This document shows, piece after piece, positions 29,913 to 37,571 of a stretch of 64,000 nt of DNA. Source of the DNA: Actinomycetes bacterium (GTDB lineage: Bacteria > Actinomycetota > Actinomycetes > Actinomycetales > Dermatophilaceae); NCBI GenBank assembly GCA_029552065.1, contig JAKPEG010000065.1, positions 1-64,000 on the forward strand. The letters are read 5' to 3'. The number at the start of each line of letters is the position of its first letter. Position 1 is the stretch's first letter. The notes beneath the pieces are model-generated. The model was not told where the DNA came from. It ran no database searches and was given only the letters and a program-made list of their open reading frames with translations. The translations under genes and the position numbers were made by a program.

Positions 29913-31567
29913 GGCCGCAGGCTCAGGCCGGAGGGGCCGCCGCGCGCGATCCCGCCGGCACCTCCGGGCTGTCCGGTGAACGGGTCGCGGATGCCATGCT
30001 CCGATCCGATCCGGGCGGACGCGTCCGGCCCGTCCGGCCGCAAGCGGGCGACGACCCTGGTCGAGGGCGGGTCGCTGGATACGGCCTCGACGAAGACGCT
30101 CCCCTCGCCCTCCAGCCGTTCGGCGAGCCGCTCCTCCCGCAGGGAGGTGGTGGAGTCGAAGCGCAGCTCGAGGGCGAAGTGTGGCGCGGAGACCGTGAGC
30201 TCGGCGTCGACCTCCCGGGCCTGGTGGCGCTGGGCGTCGGCGAGCACGTCGAGCACGAGGCGATAGAGCCGGACCTCGGTCGCGGCCGGCAGTCGGAACC
30301 CGGACTCCTTGAGGGCGACCCGCACCGTCGCGCCGGTCGCGGCACCGAACTGCTGGAGCCGTTGGGAGACGGCCGCCCCCAGACCGTGTTCCGGGCGCAG
30401 CCCCACCCGCAGATCCGTGATGTCCGTGCGCAGGTCCCCGAGGATGCGGGCCACCTCGGCACGCAAGGTGCCCAATTCGCCGGCGGTCGCATCGCCGGCC
30501 TGTTGCGCGGCATAGCGCACCATGTCGAGTTGGAAACCGACGGCGGCGACGTCCTGAGCGATCCCGTCATGCATCGATTTCGCGAGTTGCCGGCGCTCCT
30601 CGAGGCCCGCTTCCTCGCGCAAGGCATTGTAGGAGAGGGCGACCGTGAGGGACGGGGCATGCCGCTCGGCGACCTCGAGGACCCGTGCCACGTCGTCGTT
30701 GGTCGGCGAGCCCGAACTCGGCCAGTCCGTGACGAGGGCACCGACGACGGCACCGTGCGCGTCATGCAGCGGGACCGTGAGGATCGCCCGCCCGGACTCG
30801 TGGCCGGCCGCCACCTCGCCGTCGCACCAGCCTCGGCCGAGGACGCTCTCGGTGTTCTCCTGGGGTTGCGGCCAGGGCACCCGGGTGGCTCCCCGGAGCG
30901 CCACGGGGACGGGAGGGCCGTCGGGCGGCCCGGCGAGCACGGCGCTGCGGCGCGCGGCCATCGGAGTGAGGCCGTCGAGCATCCGCTCGGCCGGCAGCGC
31001 GGGGTCCAGCCCCCCGTCGAGGCTCGAGGAGAGCTCGGCCAGGCGATCGAGCAGGACGGCCGCCTCGCTCGCGACCGGGTCGGGGGCATCGACGGCGGTG
31101 CTCAGTCGGTCCTCCCAGGCGGCGAGGATCCCCAGGCTCGCGGCCACGCCCACCCACAGGAGGACGAAGCTCGTCTCCGGCACCCACGGCCCGGCCATCC
31201 GTGCGCTGAGCGCGCCAGCGGCCAGGGCAATCCCGGTGATGGCCACCCCGCGGCGCCCGGAGTGCTCGCCCGCTCGGAACATGGGGATGACGAACAGTGG
31301 CAGGCTCGCGTCCCCGGCGACGAGCGAGAGCCCGGCCACGTAGGCGCCAGCCGCGGTGATCATCTGGGTCGCCGCGCGCGTCCGGTGGGGGAGCAGCACG
31401 TCGGAGTGGGTCACGAGGAAGCCAGCGACGAGGTCGAGGGACACCACGAGCAGAGCCCACGGCAGGACCACGGCACCGAGCCCCTGCGAGGTGCTCACGA
31501 ACACGACGACGAAGGCCACCGCCATCCGAAGGCGCGTGGCGGTCGTGAGAACGCCGTTCAATCCCAT
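29909..31567 (-). CDS. HisKA_3-type sensor kinase with a degenerate ATP-binding domain
   Basis: This 552-residue protein has about five N-terminal membrane helices (residues 10-150), a GAF-like middle (about 170-320), and a HisKA_3 dimerisation helix with phosphoacceptor His in ERRQLAKSMHDGIAQDV. The C-terminal region that should bind ATP is poor. Where family members have an N box with a conserved Asn it reads LYRLVLDVLADAQRHQA, and no DxGxG or GxGLG box follows; the end is a Gly/Pro-rich tail. It may be a kinase-dead sensor, a phosphatase, or depend on another kinase. Upstream 170 bases are shared with comF, divergently. Confidence 0.85.
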   Translation of the reverse strand: MGLNGVLTTATRLRMAVAFVVVFVSTSQGLGAVVLPWALLVVSLDLVAGFLVTHSDVLLPHRTRAATQMITAAGAYVAGLSLVAGDASLPLFVIPMFRAGEHSGRRGVAITGIALAAGALSARMAGPWVPETSFVLLWVGVAASLGILAAWEDRLSTAVDAPDPVASEAAVLLDRLAELSSSLDGGLDPALPAERMLDGLTPMAARRSAVLAGPPDGPPVPVALRGATRVPWPQPQENTESVLGRGWCDGEVAAGHESGRAILTVPLHDAHGAVVGALVTDWPSSGSPTNDDVARVLEVAERHAPSLTVALSYNALREEAGLEERRQLAKSMHDGIAQDVAAVGFQLDMVRYAAQQAGDATAGELGTLRAEVARILGDLRTDITDLRVGLRPEHGLGAAVSQRLQQFGAATGATVRVALKESGFRLPAATEVRLYRLVLDVLADAQRHQAREVDAELTVSAPHFALELRFDSTTSLREERLAERLEGEGSVFVEAVSSDPPSTRVVARLRPDGPDASARIGSEHGIRDPFTGQPGGAGGIARGGPSGLSLRP

Positions 31568-31738
31568 CTCCGACTCTCCCGAGAGGTCGTTTCCGCAACA
31601 TCATGGCAGCCGTGGGCACCCCCGGGTGGAGAATCCGCTACGGGGGCCCCTGTGGGCGAACGCACGCCCGCGGTCCCGTCGTCCACAGCCCACGGGATCC
31701 GCGCCACCGCGGCCCGCCTCGAGACCCACCCTGGACGC

Positions 31739-32482
31739 GTGATCCCCCTGCGTGCCCTCGCCTCCGGCGTCCGGGCCCTCGTCGAGCTCGTCCTGCCCAC
31801 CTGCTGCGCCGGGTGCGGCACGGGCGGCGAACAGTGGTGCCCGACCTGTCTGGCCGACCTCACCGCACGCCGTCACCCGGGCGGGCGGCAGACCCGTCCG
31901 GAACCATGTCCGGCGGGGCTGCCACCCGTGCGCACGGCCGGGGAGTATGCCGGTGCCCTGCGCGCGGCCGTCGTCGGATACAAGGACGGGGGTCGCAGCG
32001 ACCTGCTGCCCCTGCTGGCCGACCTGCTGGCCGAGTCGATCGGCCCCTGGACGTCGGACGAACCGCTCCTGTTGCCCATGCCCTCCTCGCCTCGGGCGGT
32101 CCGGGCGCGGGGTGAGGCGACGACCGAACTGCTCGCCCGCCGCGCCGCGATGCGCGCCGGGCTGGCCTCCAGGACGGTGGTGGTGTCTGGTCTGCGGCAC
32201 GCGCGCCGGGTGGACGATCAGGCACGGCTGGACAGCGCCGCCCGGGCCGCGAACCTCGCGGGGGCCTTTGCCGTGCGGGCCGGCGACGCGGCATACCTGC
32301 GAGGTCGTCCCGTCCTGCTCGTCGACGATGTCGTCACCACGGGGGCCACCCTCGCCGAGGGCGCGAGGGCAGCGCGCGCGGTGGGGGCACACGTTCTCGG
32401 CGCCGCCGTCGTCGCGGCCACCTCACGCCGTCCCCGCCAGGATGTCGCGGCCCGAGGTGGCAGCCGCGTCACGTGGTCATGA
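31739..32482 (+). CDS. comF: ComF-family amidophosphoribosyltransferase-like protein
   Basis: This is a 247-residue protein with an N-terminal zinc-ribbon (LPTCCAGCGTGGEQWCPTCL) and a type I phosphoribosyltransferase fold ending in the PRPP loop VLLVDDVVTTGATLAEG. ComF proteins are needed for uptake or processing of transforming DNA in competent bacteria; in actinobacteria they are widespread and their role is less clear. GTG 31739 is taken as the start; an upstream GTG near 31651 is possible. The next gene is hpf, the usual actinobacterial order. Its presence matters for the uptake-motif idea raised in the findings. Confidence 0.88.
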   Translation: MIPLRALASGVRALVELVLPTCCAGCGTGGEQWCPTCLADLTARRHPGGRQTRPEPCPAGLPPVRTAGEYAGALRAAVVGYKDGGRSDLLPLLADLLAESIGPWTSDEPLLLPMPSSPRAVRARGEATTELLARRAAMRAGLASRTVVVSGLRHARRVDDQARLDSAARAANLAGAFAVRAGDAAYLRGRPVLLVDDVVTTGATLAEGARAARAVGAHVLGAAVVAATSRRPRQDVAARGGSRVTWS

Positions 32483-32559
32483 GGCCTGGAAGAGGCTCAC
32501 CGGTCGCTCACTGCGGCCGGCCTGGCCGTCGTCCTCGCGGAGGACTACGGTGGAAACGG

Positions 32560-32601
32560 ACAGCCACTGGATGTAGTGGAACAGCCACTGGTCGTAGTGG
32601 A
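32560..32601. repeat. Two 21-bp tandem repeats, each with a CCACT-AGTGG dyad, upstream of hpf
   Basis: Units 32560-32580 and 32581-32601 are identical except for two or three central bases: ACAGCCACTGG, three bases, then TAGTGGA. Each contains CCACT and AGTGG as an inverted repeat. Two dyads two helical turns apart, 70 bases before the hpf start, look like an operator for a cooperatively binding regulator. The regulator is unknown. Confidence 0.6.
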
Positions 32602-32670
32602 GGTGATGGTCCGGTCTGCGGGGTCTGCCCGGCCCGCCACCCTCGTCACGTCAGCCTCAAGGAGGATGCA

Positions 32671-33297
32671 GTGGACATCGTCGTCACCGGTCGGCATATC
32701 CAGGTCTCGGACCGATTCCGGGCGCACCTGGACGACAGGTTGGCCAAGGTCGTGCAAGTCGCGCCCAAGGTCGCGCGGGTCGACGTCGTCGTCACCCACG
32801 AGCGGGCGGCCCGGGCGTCCGAGTCGGTCGAACTCACCTGTCGGCACCACGGCTCCGTGGTCCGGGCCGAGTCGGCCAACGAGGACAAGTACGTCGCGCT
32901 CGACCAGGCGGTGGAGAGGCTCGTCGAACGGTTGCGCCGAGCCAACGGCAAGCGACGCTCCGCCGTGCGGTCCTCGCGAATCGAGGTGGCCCCCCATGCC
33001 GCCCCGCACGCGAGCGAGCCGGCGCAGCCGGGCCCGGACCCGGCGGTCGCCGAGGGGGCCGCCTCCGGCCCGTTCGGCGCCGTGGGTGACTCGCCGATCG
33101 AGGTGCGGGAGAAGGTCCACCCGAGCGACCCCATGACGCTGGCCGAGGCGGTCAACCGGATGGAGCTCGTCGGGCACGACTTCTACCTGTTCAACGACCT
33201 CGACACGGGCCGGGCGAGCGTCGTCTATCGGCGCCGCGGCTGGTCCTACGGGGTAATCCACCTCGACCCGATGCCCGGCGGTGACCACACCGGGTGA
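32671..33297 (+). CDS. hpf: Ribosome hibernation promoting factor, long form
   Basis: This 208-residue protein starts with GTG 32671 after an ideal AAGGAGG. The N-terminal domain (MDIVVTGRHIQVSDRFRAHL, with GTG read as Met) binds the 30S decoding region. A linker of about 60 residues follows, then the C-terminal dimerisation domain (VNRMELVGHDFYLFNDLDTG, YRRRGWSYGVIHL). The long form makes 100S dimers and shuts down translation in stationary phase or stress. Between comF and secA is its standard actinobacterial place. Tandem palindromic repeats just upstream may regulate it. Confidence 0.95.
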   Translation: MDIVVTGRHIQVSDRFRAHLDDRLAKVVQVAPKVARVDVVVTHERAARASESVELTCRHHGSVVRAESANEDKYVALDQAVERLVERLRRANGKRRSAVRSSRIEVAPHAAPHASEPAQPGPDPAVAEGAASGPFGAVGDSPIEVREKVHPSDPMTLAEAVNRMELVGHDFYLFNDLDTGRASVVYRRRGWSYGVIHLDPMPGGDHTG

Positions 33298-33385
33298 ACG
33301 CAACGACGGTCCGGATCGCGGACCAACAGGAGGGGCGGACGGGCCACTGCCCGGCTCGGCGGCCGACTCATGGCATCATGCGACC

Positions 33386-34087
33386 GTGACCGACCCCGCC
33401 GGCGCCGGACCGCAGCCCATCCGAGTGCTCATCGCGGACGACCATGCCCTCTTCCGCCGAGGACTGCGCACCGTCCTCGAACTCGACGGTGACATCGTCG
33501 TCGTCGACGAGGCCGACGACGGCTTCGCGGCGGTGGAGCGGGCCGAGGCCCACGTCCCCGATGTCGTGCTCATGGACGTGCGGATGCCCCGCTGCGGGGG
33601 CATCGAGGCCTGCCAGGCGATCAAGGAGCGCGTCCCGTCGGCGCGGATCGTCATGCTCACGATGTCCGACGAGGAGTCCGACCTCTTCGAGGCCGTTCGG
33701 GCCGGCGCGAACGGCTACGTCCTCAAGGACGTGCCGGGCGACGAGATCGCCGCGGGAATCCGGGCCGTCCAGGGTGGAGACTCGCTCATCTCCCCGTCGA
33801 TGGCCTCCAAGCTGCTCGCCGAGTTCGCCCAGATGCGTCGCCGCGGCCAGCAGATGGTCGCCGATCACCTGCCTCGCCTCACCGATCGCGAGGGGGAGGT
33901 GCTCGCCCTCGTCGCGCGCGGCCTGGGCAACCGGGAGATCGGCAAGGAGTTGTTCATCTCCGAGAACACCGTGAAGAGCCACGTGCGCAACATCCTGGAG
34001 AAGCTCCAGCTGCACACCCGCATGGAGGCCGCGATGTATGCCGTGCGGCAGAACCTCATCAACCCACCGGCGGCCGGCAACGGCTGA
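33386..34087 (+). CDS. NarL/LuxR-type response regulator without adjacent kinase
   Basis: The receiver domain (RVLIADDHALFRRGLRTVL, phosphoacceptor Asp in VVLMDVRMPRCGG, Thr in VMLTMSDEE, Lys in YVLKDVPG) and the LuxR helix-turn-helix (LTDREGEVLALVARGLGNRE, ENTVKSHVRNIL) are complete. GTG 33386 gives 233 residues. An in-frame GTG at 33281 would overlap hpf and add 35 non-conserved residues, so it is not preferred. No kinase gene is next to it. A regulator with this layout between hpf and a YcaQ-type gene is common in this group. A link to hibernation or stress control is inferred only. Confidence 0.9.
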   Translation: MTDPAGAGPQPIRVLIADDHALFRRGLRTVLELDGDIVVVDEADDGFAAVERAEAHVPDVVLMDVRMPRCGGIEACQAIKERVPSARIVMLTMSDEESDLFEAVRAGANGYVLKDVPGDEIAAGIRAVQGGDSLISPSMASKLLAEFAQMRRRGQQMVADHLPRLTDREGEVLALVARGLGNREIGKELFISENTVKSHVRNILEKLQLHTRMEAAMYAVRQNLINPPAAGNG

Positions 34088-34088
34088 G

Positions 34089-35306
34089 GTGGCCACGCTC
34101 ACACCCGCCCAGGCTCGACGGATCGCCCTGGCGGCACAGGGATTCACGGCTGCTCGACCCGTCTCCGGCGAGGTGGGGACGATGCAGCTCGCCCGGGTCG
34201 CCGACCGGCTGGGCGCGGTCCAGATCGACAGCGTGAATGTCCTCGTCCGCAGCCACTACCTGCCCTTCTTCTCGCGGCTCGGGCCCTATGACCCCGCGGT
34301 GCTCGACCGGATGCGCGATGCCGCGCCCCGCCGTCTCGTCGAGTACTGGGCACACGAGGCGGCCCTCGTCCCGCCCTCGACCTGGCCGCTGTTCACCCAC
34401 CGGATGCATGCGGCCGAGGTCGAGGCATGGGGCGGGATGCGGCGGGTGCGGGCCGACCATCCCGGCCTGGTCGAGGCCGTCCTCGCCGAGGTCGAGCGGC
34501 GCGGCCCGCTCACCGCGCGCGCGGCCGAGGCGGCCCTCGCCCACGACCTGCCCCGGGCCTCGGGCAACTGGGGCTGGAACTGGTCGGCCGTCAAACGCGC
34601 GCTCGAGTGGCTGTTCTGGTCGGGCCAGGTATCCAGTGCCGGGCGCACCGCCCAGTTCGAGCGGCGGTATGCCGCCCTCGCCCGGGTCGCCCCGCCGGCC
34701 GTTCGGCATATCTGGCTCGACCCGGCCGCCCGACCCGACACCGACGAAGCCCTGTTCCGGCTCGTGCGAATCTCGGCCAGGGCCAGCGGGATTGCGACCG
34801 AGGCGAGCCTCGCCGACTACTTCCGGCTCACCCGAGCCCAGGCGAGGGTCGGCATCGCCGCGCTCCTGCGGAGCGGGGAACTCGAGCAGGTGAGCGTCGT
34901 GGGGTGGCCGGGCACGGCATACCTGTATGCCGCAGCCGCCCGACCGCGACGGGTGCACGTGCAGGCCCTGGTGAGCCCGTTCGACTCGCTCGTGTGGCAC
35001 CGCCCCCGGACGGAGGCGCTCTTCGGCATGCGCTACCGGCTGGAGGTCTACACTCCCGCCGACCGCCGGGTGCACGGCTACTACGTGCTCCCGTTCCTCT
35101 TCGGCGACACGATCGTCGCGAGGGTCGACCTCAAGGCCGATCGAGGTGCAGGGATCCTCCGCGTGCCCCGTCTCACCTGGGAGCCGGGTGCGCCGCCGGC
35201 CGCCGCCCCCGCCCTCCGAGCCGAGCTCGCGGCCCTCGCGGACTGGCTCGGGCTGTCGGGCGTGGACGAACCGGTCAACCTGCACGACATCCCGGCCAGG
35301 GCGTGA
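34089..35306 (+). CDS. YcaQ/AlkX-type winged-helix DNA glycosylase
   Basis: This 405-residue protein starts one base after the regulator stop, at GTG 34089. It matches the YcaQ family: an N-terminal helical wing (LTPAQARRIALAAQGF), the QxD catalytic motif in AVQIDSVNVL followed by RSHYLPFFSRLGPYD, EYWAHEAALVP, and the C-terminal YRLEVYTPADRRVHGYYVLPFL and RVDLKADR motifs. E. coli YcaQ unhooks interstrand crosslinks by excising alkylated bases; Streptomyces AlkZ is a self-resistance paralogue. Here no toxin biosynthesis genes are near, so the housekeeping repair role is more likely. Confidence 0.9.
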   Translation: MATLTPAQARRIALAAQGFTAARPVSGEVGTMQLARVADRLGAVQIDSVNVLVRSHYLPFFSRLGPYDPAVLDRMRDAAPRRLVEYWAHEAALVPPSTWPLFTHRMHAAEVEAWGGMRRVRADHPGLVEAVLAEVERRGPLTARAAEAALAHDLPRASGNWGWNWSAVKRALEWLFWSGQVSSAGRTAQFERRYAALARVAPPAVRHIWLDPAARPDTDEALFRLVRISARASGIATEASLADYFRLTRAQARVGIAALLRSGELEQVSVVGWPGTAYLYAAAARPRRVHVQALVSPFDSLVWHRPRTEALFGMRYRLEVYTPADRRVHGYYVLPFLFGDTIVARVDLKADRGAGILRVPRLTWEPGAPPAAAPALRAELAALADWLGLSGVDEPVNLHDIPARA

Positions 35307-35349
35307 CGCCGAGGCGCTCGGTCGCCGCCCGAGCCGTTACCGTCACGTC

Positions 35350-36771
35350 ATGACCACCGCCGCAGCGCCGGGGGCCACCCGGACGCCCCGTCGACGCCGC
35401 ATCCACCGGGCGTGGTGGGTGGCGCTCGTCGTGCTCGGCTGCCTGGTCGCGGCGGCCGGCTTCCGGTCCTCGACCGGGGCGCTCATGGAGCCACTCGAGG
35501 CCGACTTCGGCTGGTCGCGGACGACGACCTCCGGCGCGGTCACGGCCAATCTCGTCGTTTTCGGACTCACCGCCCCCTTCGCCGCGGCGCTCATGGAGCG
35601 TTTCGGCCTGCGCCGCGTGCTCACCGGCGCGCTCCTGCTCGTGAGCGTCGGCAGCGGACTTACCGCGCTCATGCGCGCGCCCTGGCAGTTGTGGGTGCTC
35701 TGGGGGCTGGCCGTGGGGGTCGGCACCGGTGCCATGGCCCTGGTCCTCGGGGCGGTCGTGGCCAACCGGTGGTTCGCGGTCCGGCGCGGATTGGTCACCG
35801 GGATCTTCTCGGCGGCCAGCTCGACCGGCCAACTCGTCTTCCTCCCGTCGATCGCCGCGCTCGCGGCCGGTCCCGGGTGGCGGTATGCCGCGCTGCTCGT
35901 CGCGCTCGCGGCTCTCCTGCTCGTGCCGGTAGTCCTGCTCGTCGTCGCCGACCACCCGCAGGACGTCGGGGCGCGACCGTGGGGCGCCGACGAGCCCGGG
36001 CCGATGTCGGCATCCGCCGATGCTCCCCACGCGGCTGCGCCGGGAGCGCCGCACGCCAGCGGCGCGGGCGACATCGACCCGGCAGCCGCGACGAGCGCGG
36101 CGACCCTGCCGGACGCCCGGGAGCGCGGCGTCGGCTCCGGGCTGGCCGTCGCGCGGCGGGCGCTCGGCGTGCTCGCCGACGTGCGCGGCTCGTGGGCCTT
36201 CTGGGCCCTGGCGGGCACCTTCTTCGTCTGCGGCTGGTCGACCAATGGCCTCATCGGCACGCACTTCATCCCGGCGGCCCACGACCACGGGATGCCGGCG
36301 ACCACCGCAGCCGGGCTGCTTGCCCTCATCGGGGTCTTCGACATCGTCGGCACGATCGCCTCCGGTTGGCTCACCGACCGGGTCGACCCGCGGCTGCTCC
36401 TGCTCGCCTACTACGGTCTGCGCGGCCTCTCCCTGCTCGTCGTGCCGGTCGTCCTCGGACCCGACGTCGAGCCGAGCCTGTTCCTGTTCGTCGTCTTCTA
36501 CGGCCTCGACTGGGTCGCCACGGTCCCGCCGACGATCGCCTTGTGCCGCACCCATTTCGGCATCGAGCGATCGAGTGTGGTCTTCGGCTGGGTGTTCGCC
36601 TCGCACATGGTGGGCGCCGGGATCGCCGCCTCCTACGCCGGATGGGTCCGCCACTCGTCCGGGGACTACCTCATGGCCTGGATGACCGCCGGGGCCCTCT
36701 GCTTCGTCGCCGCCGGCGCCTGCCTGGCGATCCCGCGGGGGAGCGTCGAGCCGGCGACGGTCAGCGCCTGA
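35350..36771 (+). CDS. Major facilitator superfamily transporter, monocarboxylate/OFA-like
   Basis: This 473-residue protein starts at ATG 35350 and has 12 predicted membrane helices in two halves, with an Ala/Pro-rich cytoplasmic loop of about 70 residues between them. The first motif GFRSSTGALMEPLEADFGWSR and the A-like motif FGLRRVLTGALL are typical of MCT-like transporters of small carboxylates. The second half carries WLTDRVDPRLLL. Substrate not deducible. Its last 11 bases overlap the end of the IMPase gene on the opposite strand. Confidence 0.85.
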   Translation: MTTAAAPGATRTPRRRRIHRAWWVALVVLGCLVAAAGFRSSTGALMEPLEADFGWSRTTTSGAVTANLVVFGLTAPFAAALMERFGLRRVLTGALLLVSVGSGLTALMRAPWQLWVLWGLAVGVGTGAMALVLGAVVANRWFAVRRGLVTGIFSAASSTGQLVFLPSIAALAAGPGWRYAALLVALAALLLVPVVLLVVADHPQDVGARPWGADEPGPMSASADAPHAAAPGAPHASGAGDIDPAAATSAATLPDARERGVGSGLAVARRALGVLADVRGSWAFWALAGTFFVCGWSTNGLIGTHFIPAAHDHGMPATTAAGLLALIGVFDIVGTIASGWLTDRVDPRLLLLAYYGLRGLSLLVVPVVLGPDVEPSLFLFVVFYGLDWVATVPPTIALCRTHFGIERSSVVFGWVFASHMVGAGIAASYAGWVRHSSGDYLMAWMTAGALCFVAAGACLAIPRGSVEPATVSA

Positions 36772-37561
36772 GCGCGTCCCGGCCCAGGGGCGCGAAAGCG
36801 GCCAGCAGTCGTCCGGCGATCCGTGGATCGGCCACGCCGAGCACCCAGCCGCCCAGATGGGCGGTCGTATAGGGGCGACCCTCGAGGTCGACGAGCGCAC
36901 CGCCGGCCTCTGCCAGCAACAGCGATCCGGGCACGTGGTCCCACGGCGTGCTCGTCTGGTAGAGAAGGCAATCCGCGTCGCCCTCGAGCAGGTGCGGGTA
37001 GTCGATCGCGCAGCTCACCCAACTGCCGACCAGGGGCGGCAGGCCGGCATAAGCGTGTCCGCGCCGGCTCCACGCGGAGGTGACCAGGCGCCAGGAGTGC
37101 TCCTGCGCGCTGGCCGGTGCCGCGGTGAGCCGGTGTCCGTCGGCCCAGGACCCGGCGCTGCGTTCGGCGACGAAGGCACGACGGTGTGCCGGCTGCCAGA
37201 TCCAGCTCCGGACGGGCACTCCCGCCCGCAACTCGCCGACCATCATCCCGAAGTCCGGCGACCCGGCGACGAAGTTCTTCGTCCCGTCGACCGGGTCGAC
37301 GGTGAATGCGTGCTCCGCGTCGGGCAGCCCGCGGGGGAGCGTGGGGTCGGCCGCCGTCGCCTCCTCGCCGACGACGAGCGCCCGCGGGTATGCCGCGTGC
37401 AGCCTCGCCGTGAGCAGCACCTCGGCCTCGCGGTCGGCGACGGTGACGAGGTCCCCCGGGCGCTTCTCCATCACCTCGCCCTCGGCGAGCGAGCGCCACC
37501 GGGGGAGCACGACGTCGGCCGCGACCTCCTGGAGCAGGGTGAGGACCTCGTCGGTGTGCAT
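36761..37561 (-). CDS. Inositol monophosphatase family protein (histidinol-phosphatase-like)
   Basis: This 266-residue Mg-dependent phosphatase has the family motifs GEEAT (metal Glu), DPVDGTKNFVAG (metal Asps) and WDHVPGSLLLAEAGG (C-terminal metal Asp). ATG 37561 is the start. Within this family the closest look is to HisN-type histidinol-phosphatases and related inositol or sugar phosphatases, but the substrate cannot be fixed from sequence. It ends convergent with the transporter, overlapping by 11 bases. Confidence 0.88.
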   Translation of the reverse strand: MHTDEVLTLLQEVAADVVLPRWRSLAEGEVMEKRPGDLVTVADREAEVLLTARLHAAYPRALVVGEEATAADPTLPRGLPDAEHAFTVDPVDGTKNFVAGSPDFGMMVGELRAGVPVRSWIWQPAHRRAFVAERSAGSWADGHRLTAAPASAQEHSWRLVTSAWSRRGHAYAGLPPLVGSWVSCAIDYPHLLEGDADCLLYQTSTPWDHVPGSLLLAEAGGALVDLEGRPYTTAHLGGWVLGVADPRIAGRLLAAFAPLGRDALRR

Positions 37562-37571
37562 GCGATCGAAC

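Noticed and set aside
29897..31738. Upstream extension of the ComF frame to about 860 residues
   Set aside because: The extension is antisense to the sensor kinase gene, which has clear membrane helices and a HisKA_3 motif. ComF begins near 31739.
33281..33385. GTG 33281 as start of the NarL-type regulator
   Set aside because: It would overlap hpf and add 35 residues with no receiver-domain similarity. GTG 33386 opens directly before the receiver domain.
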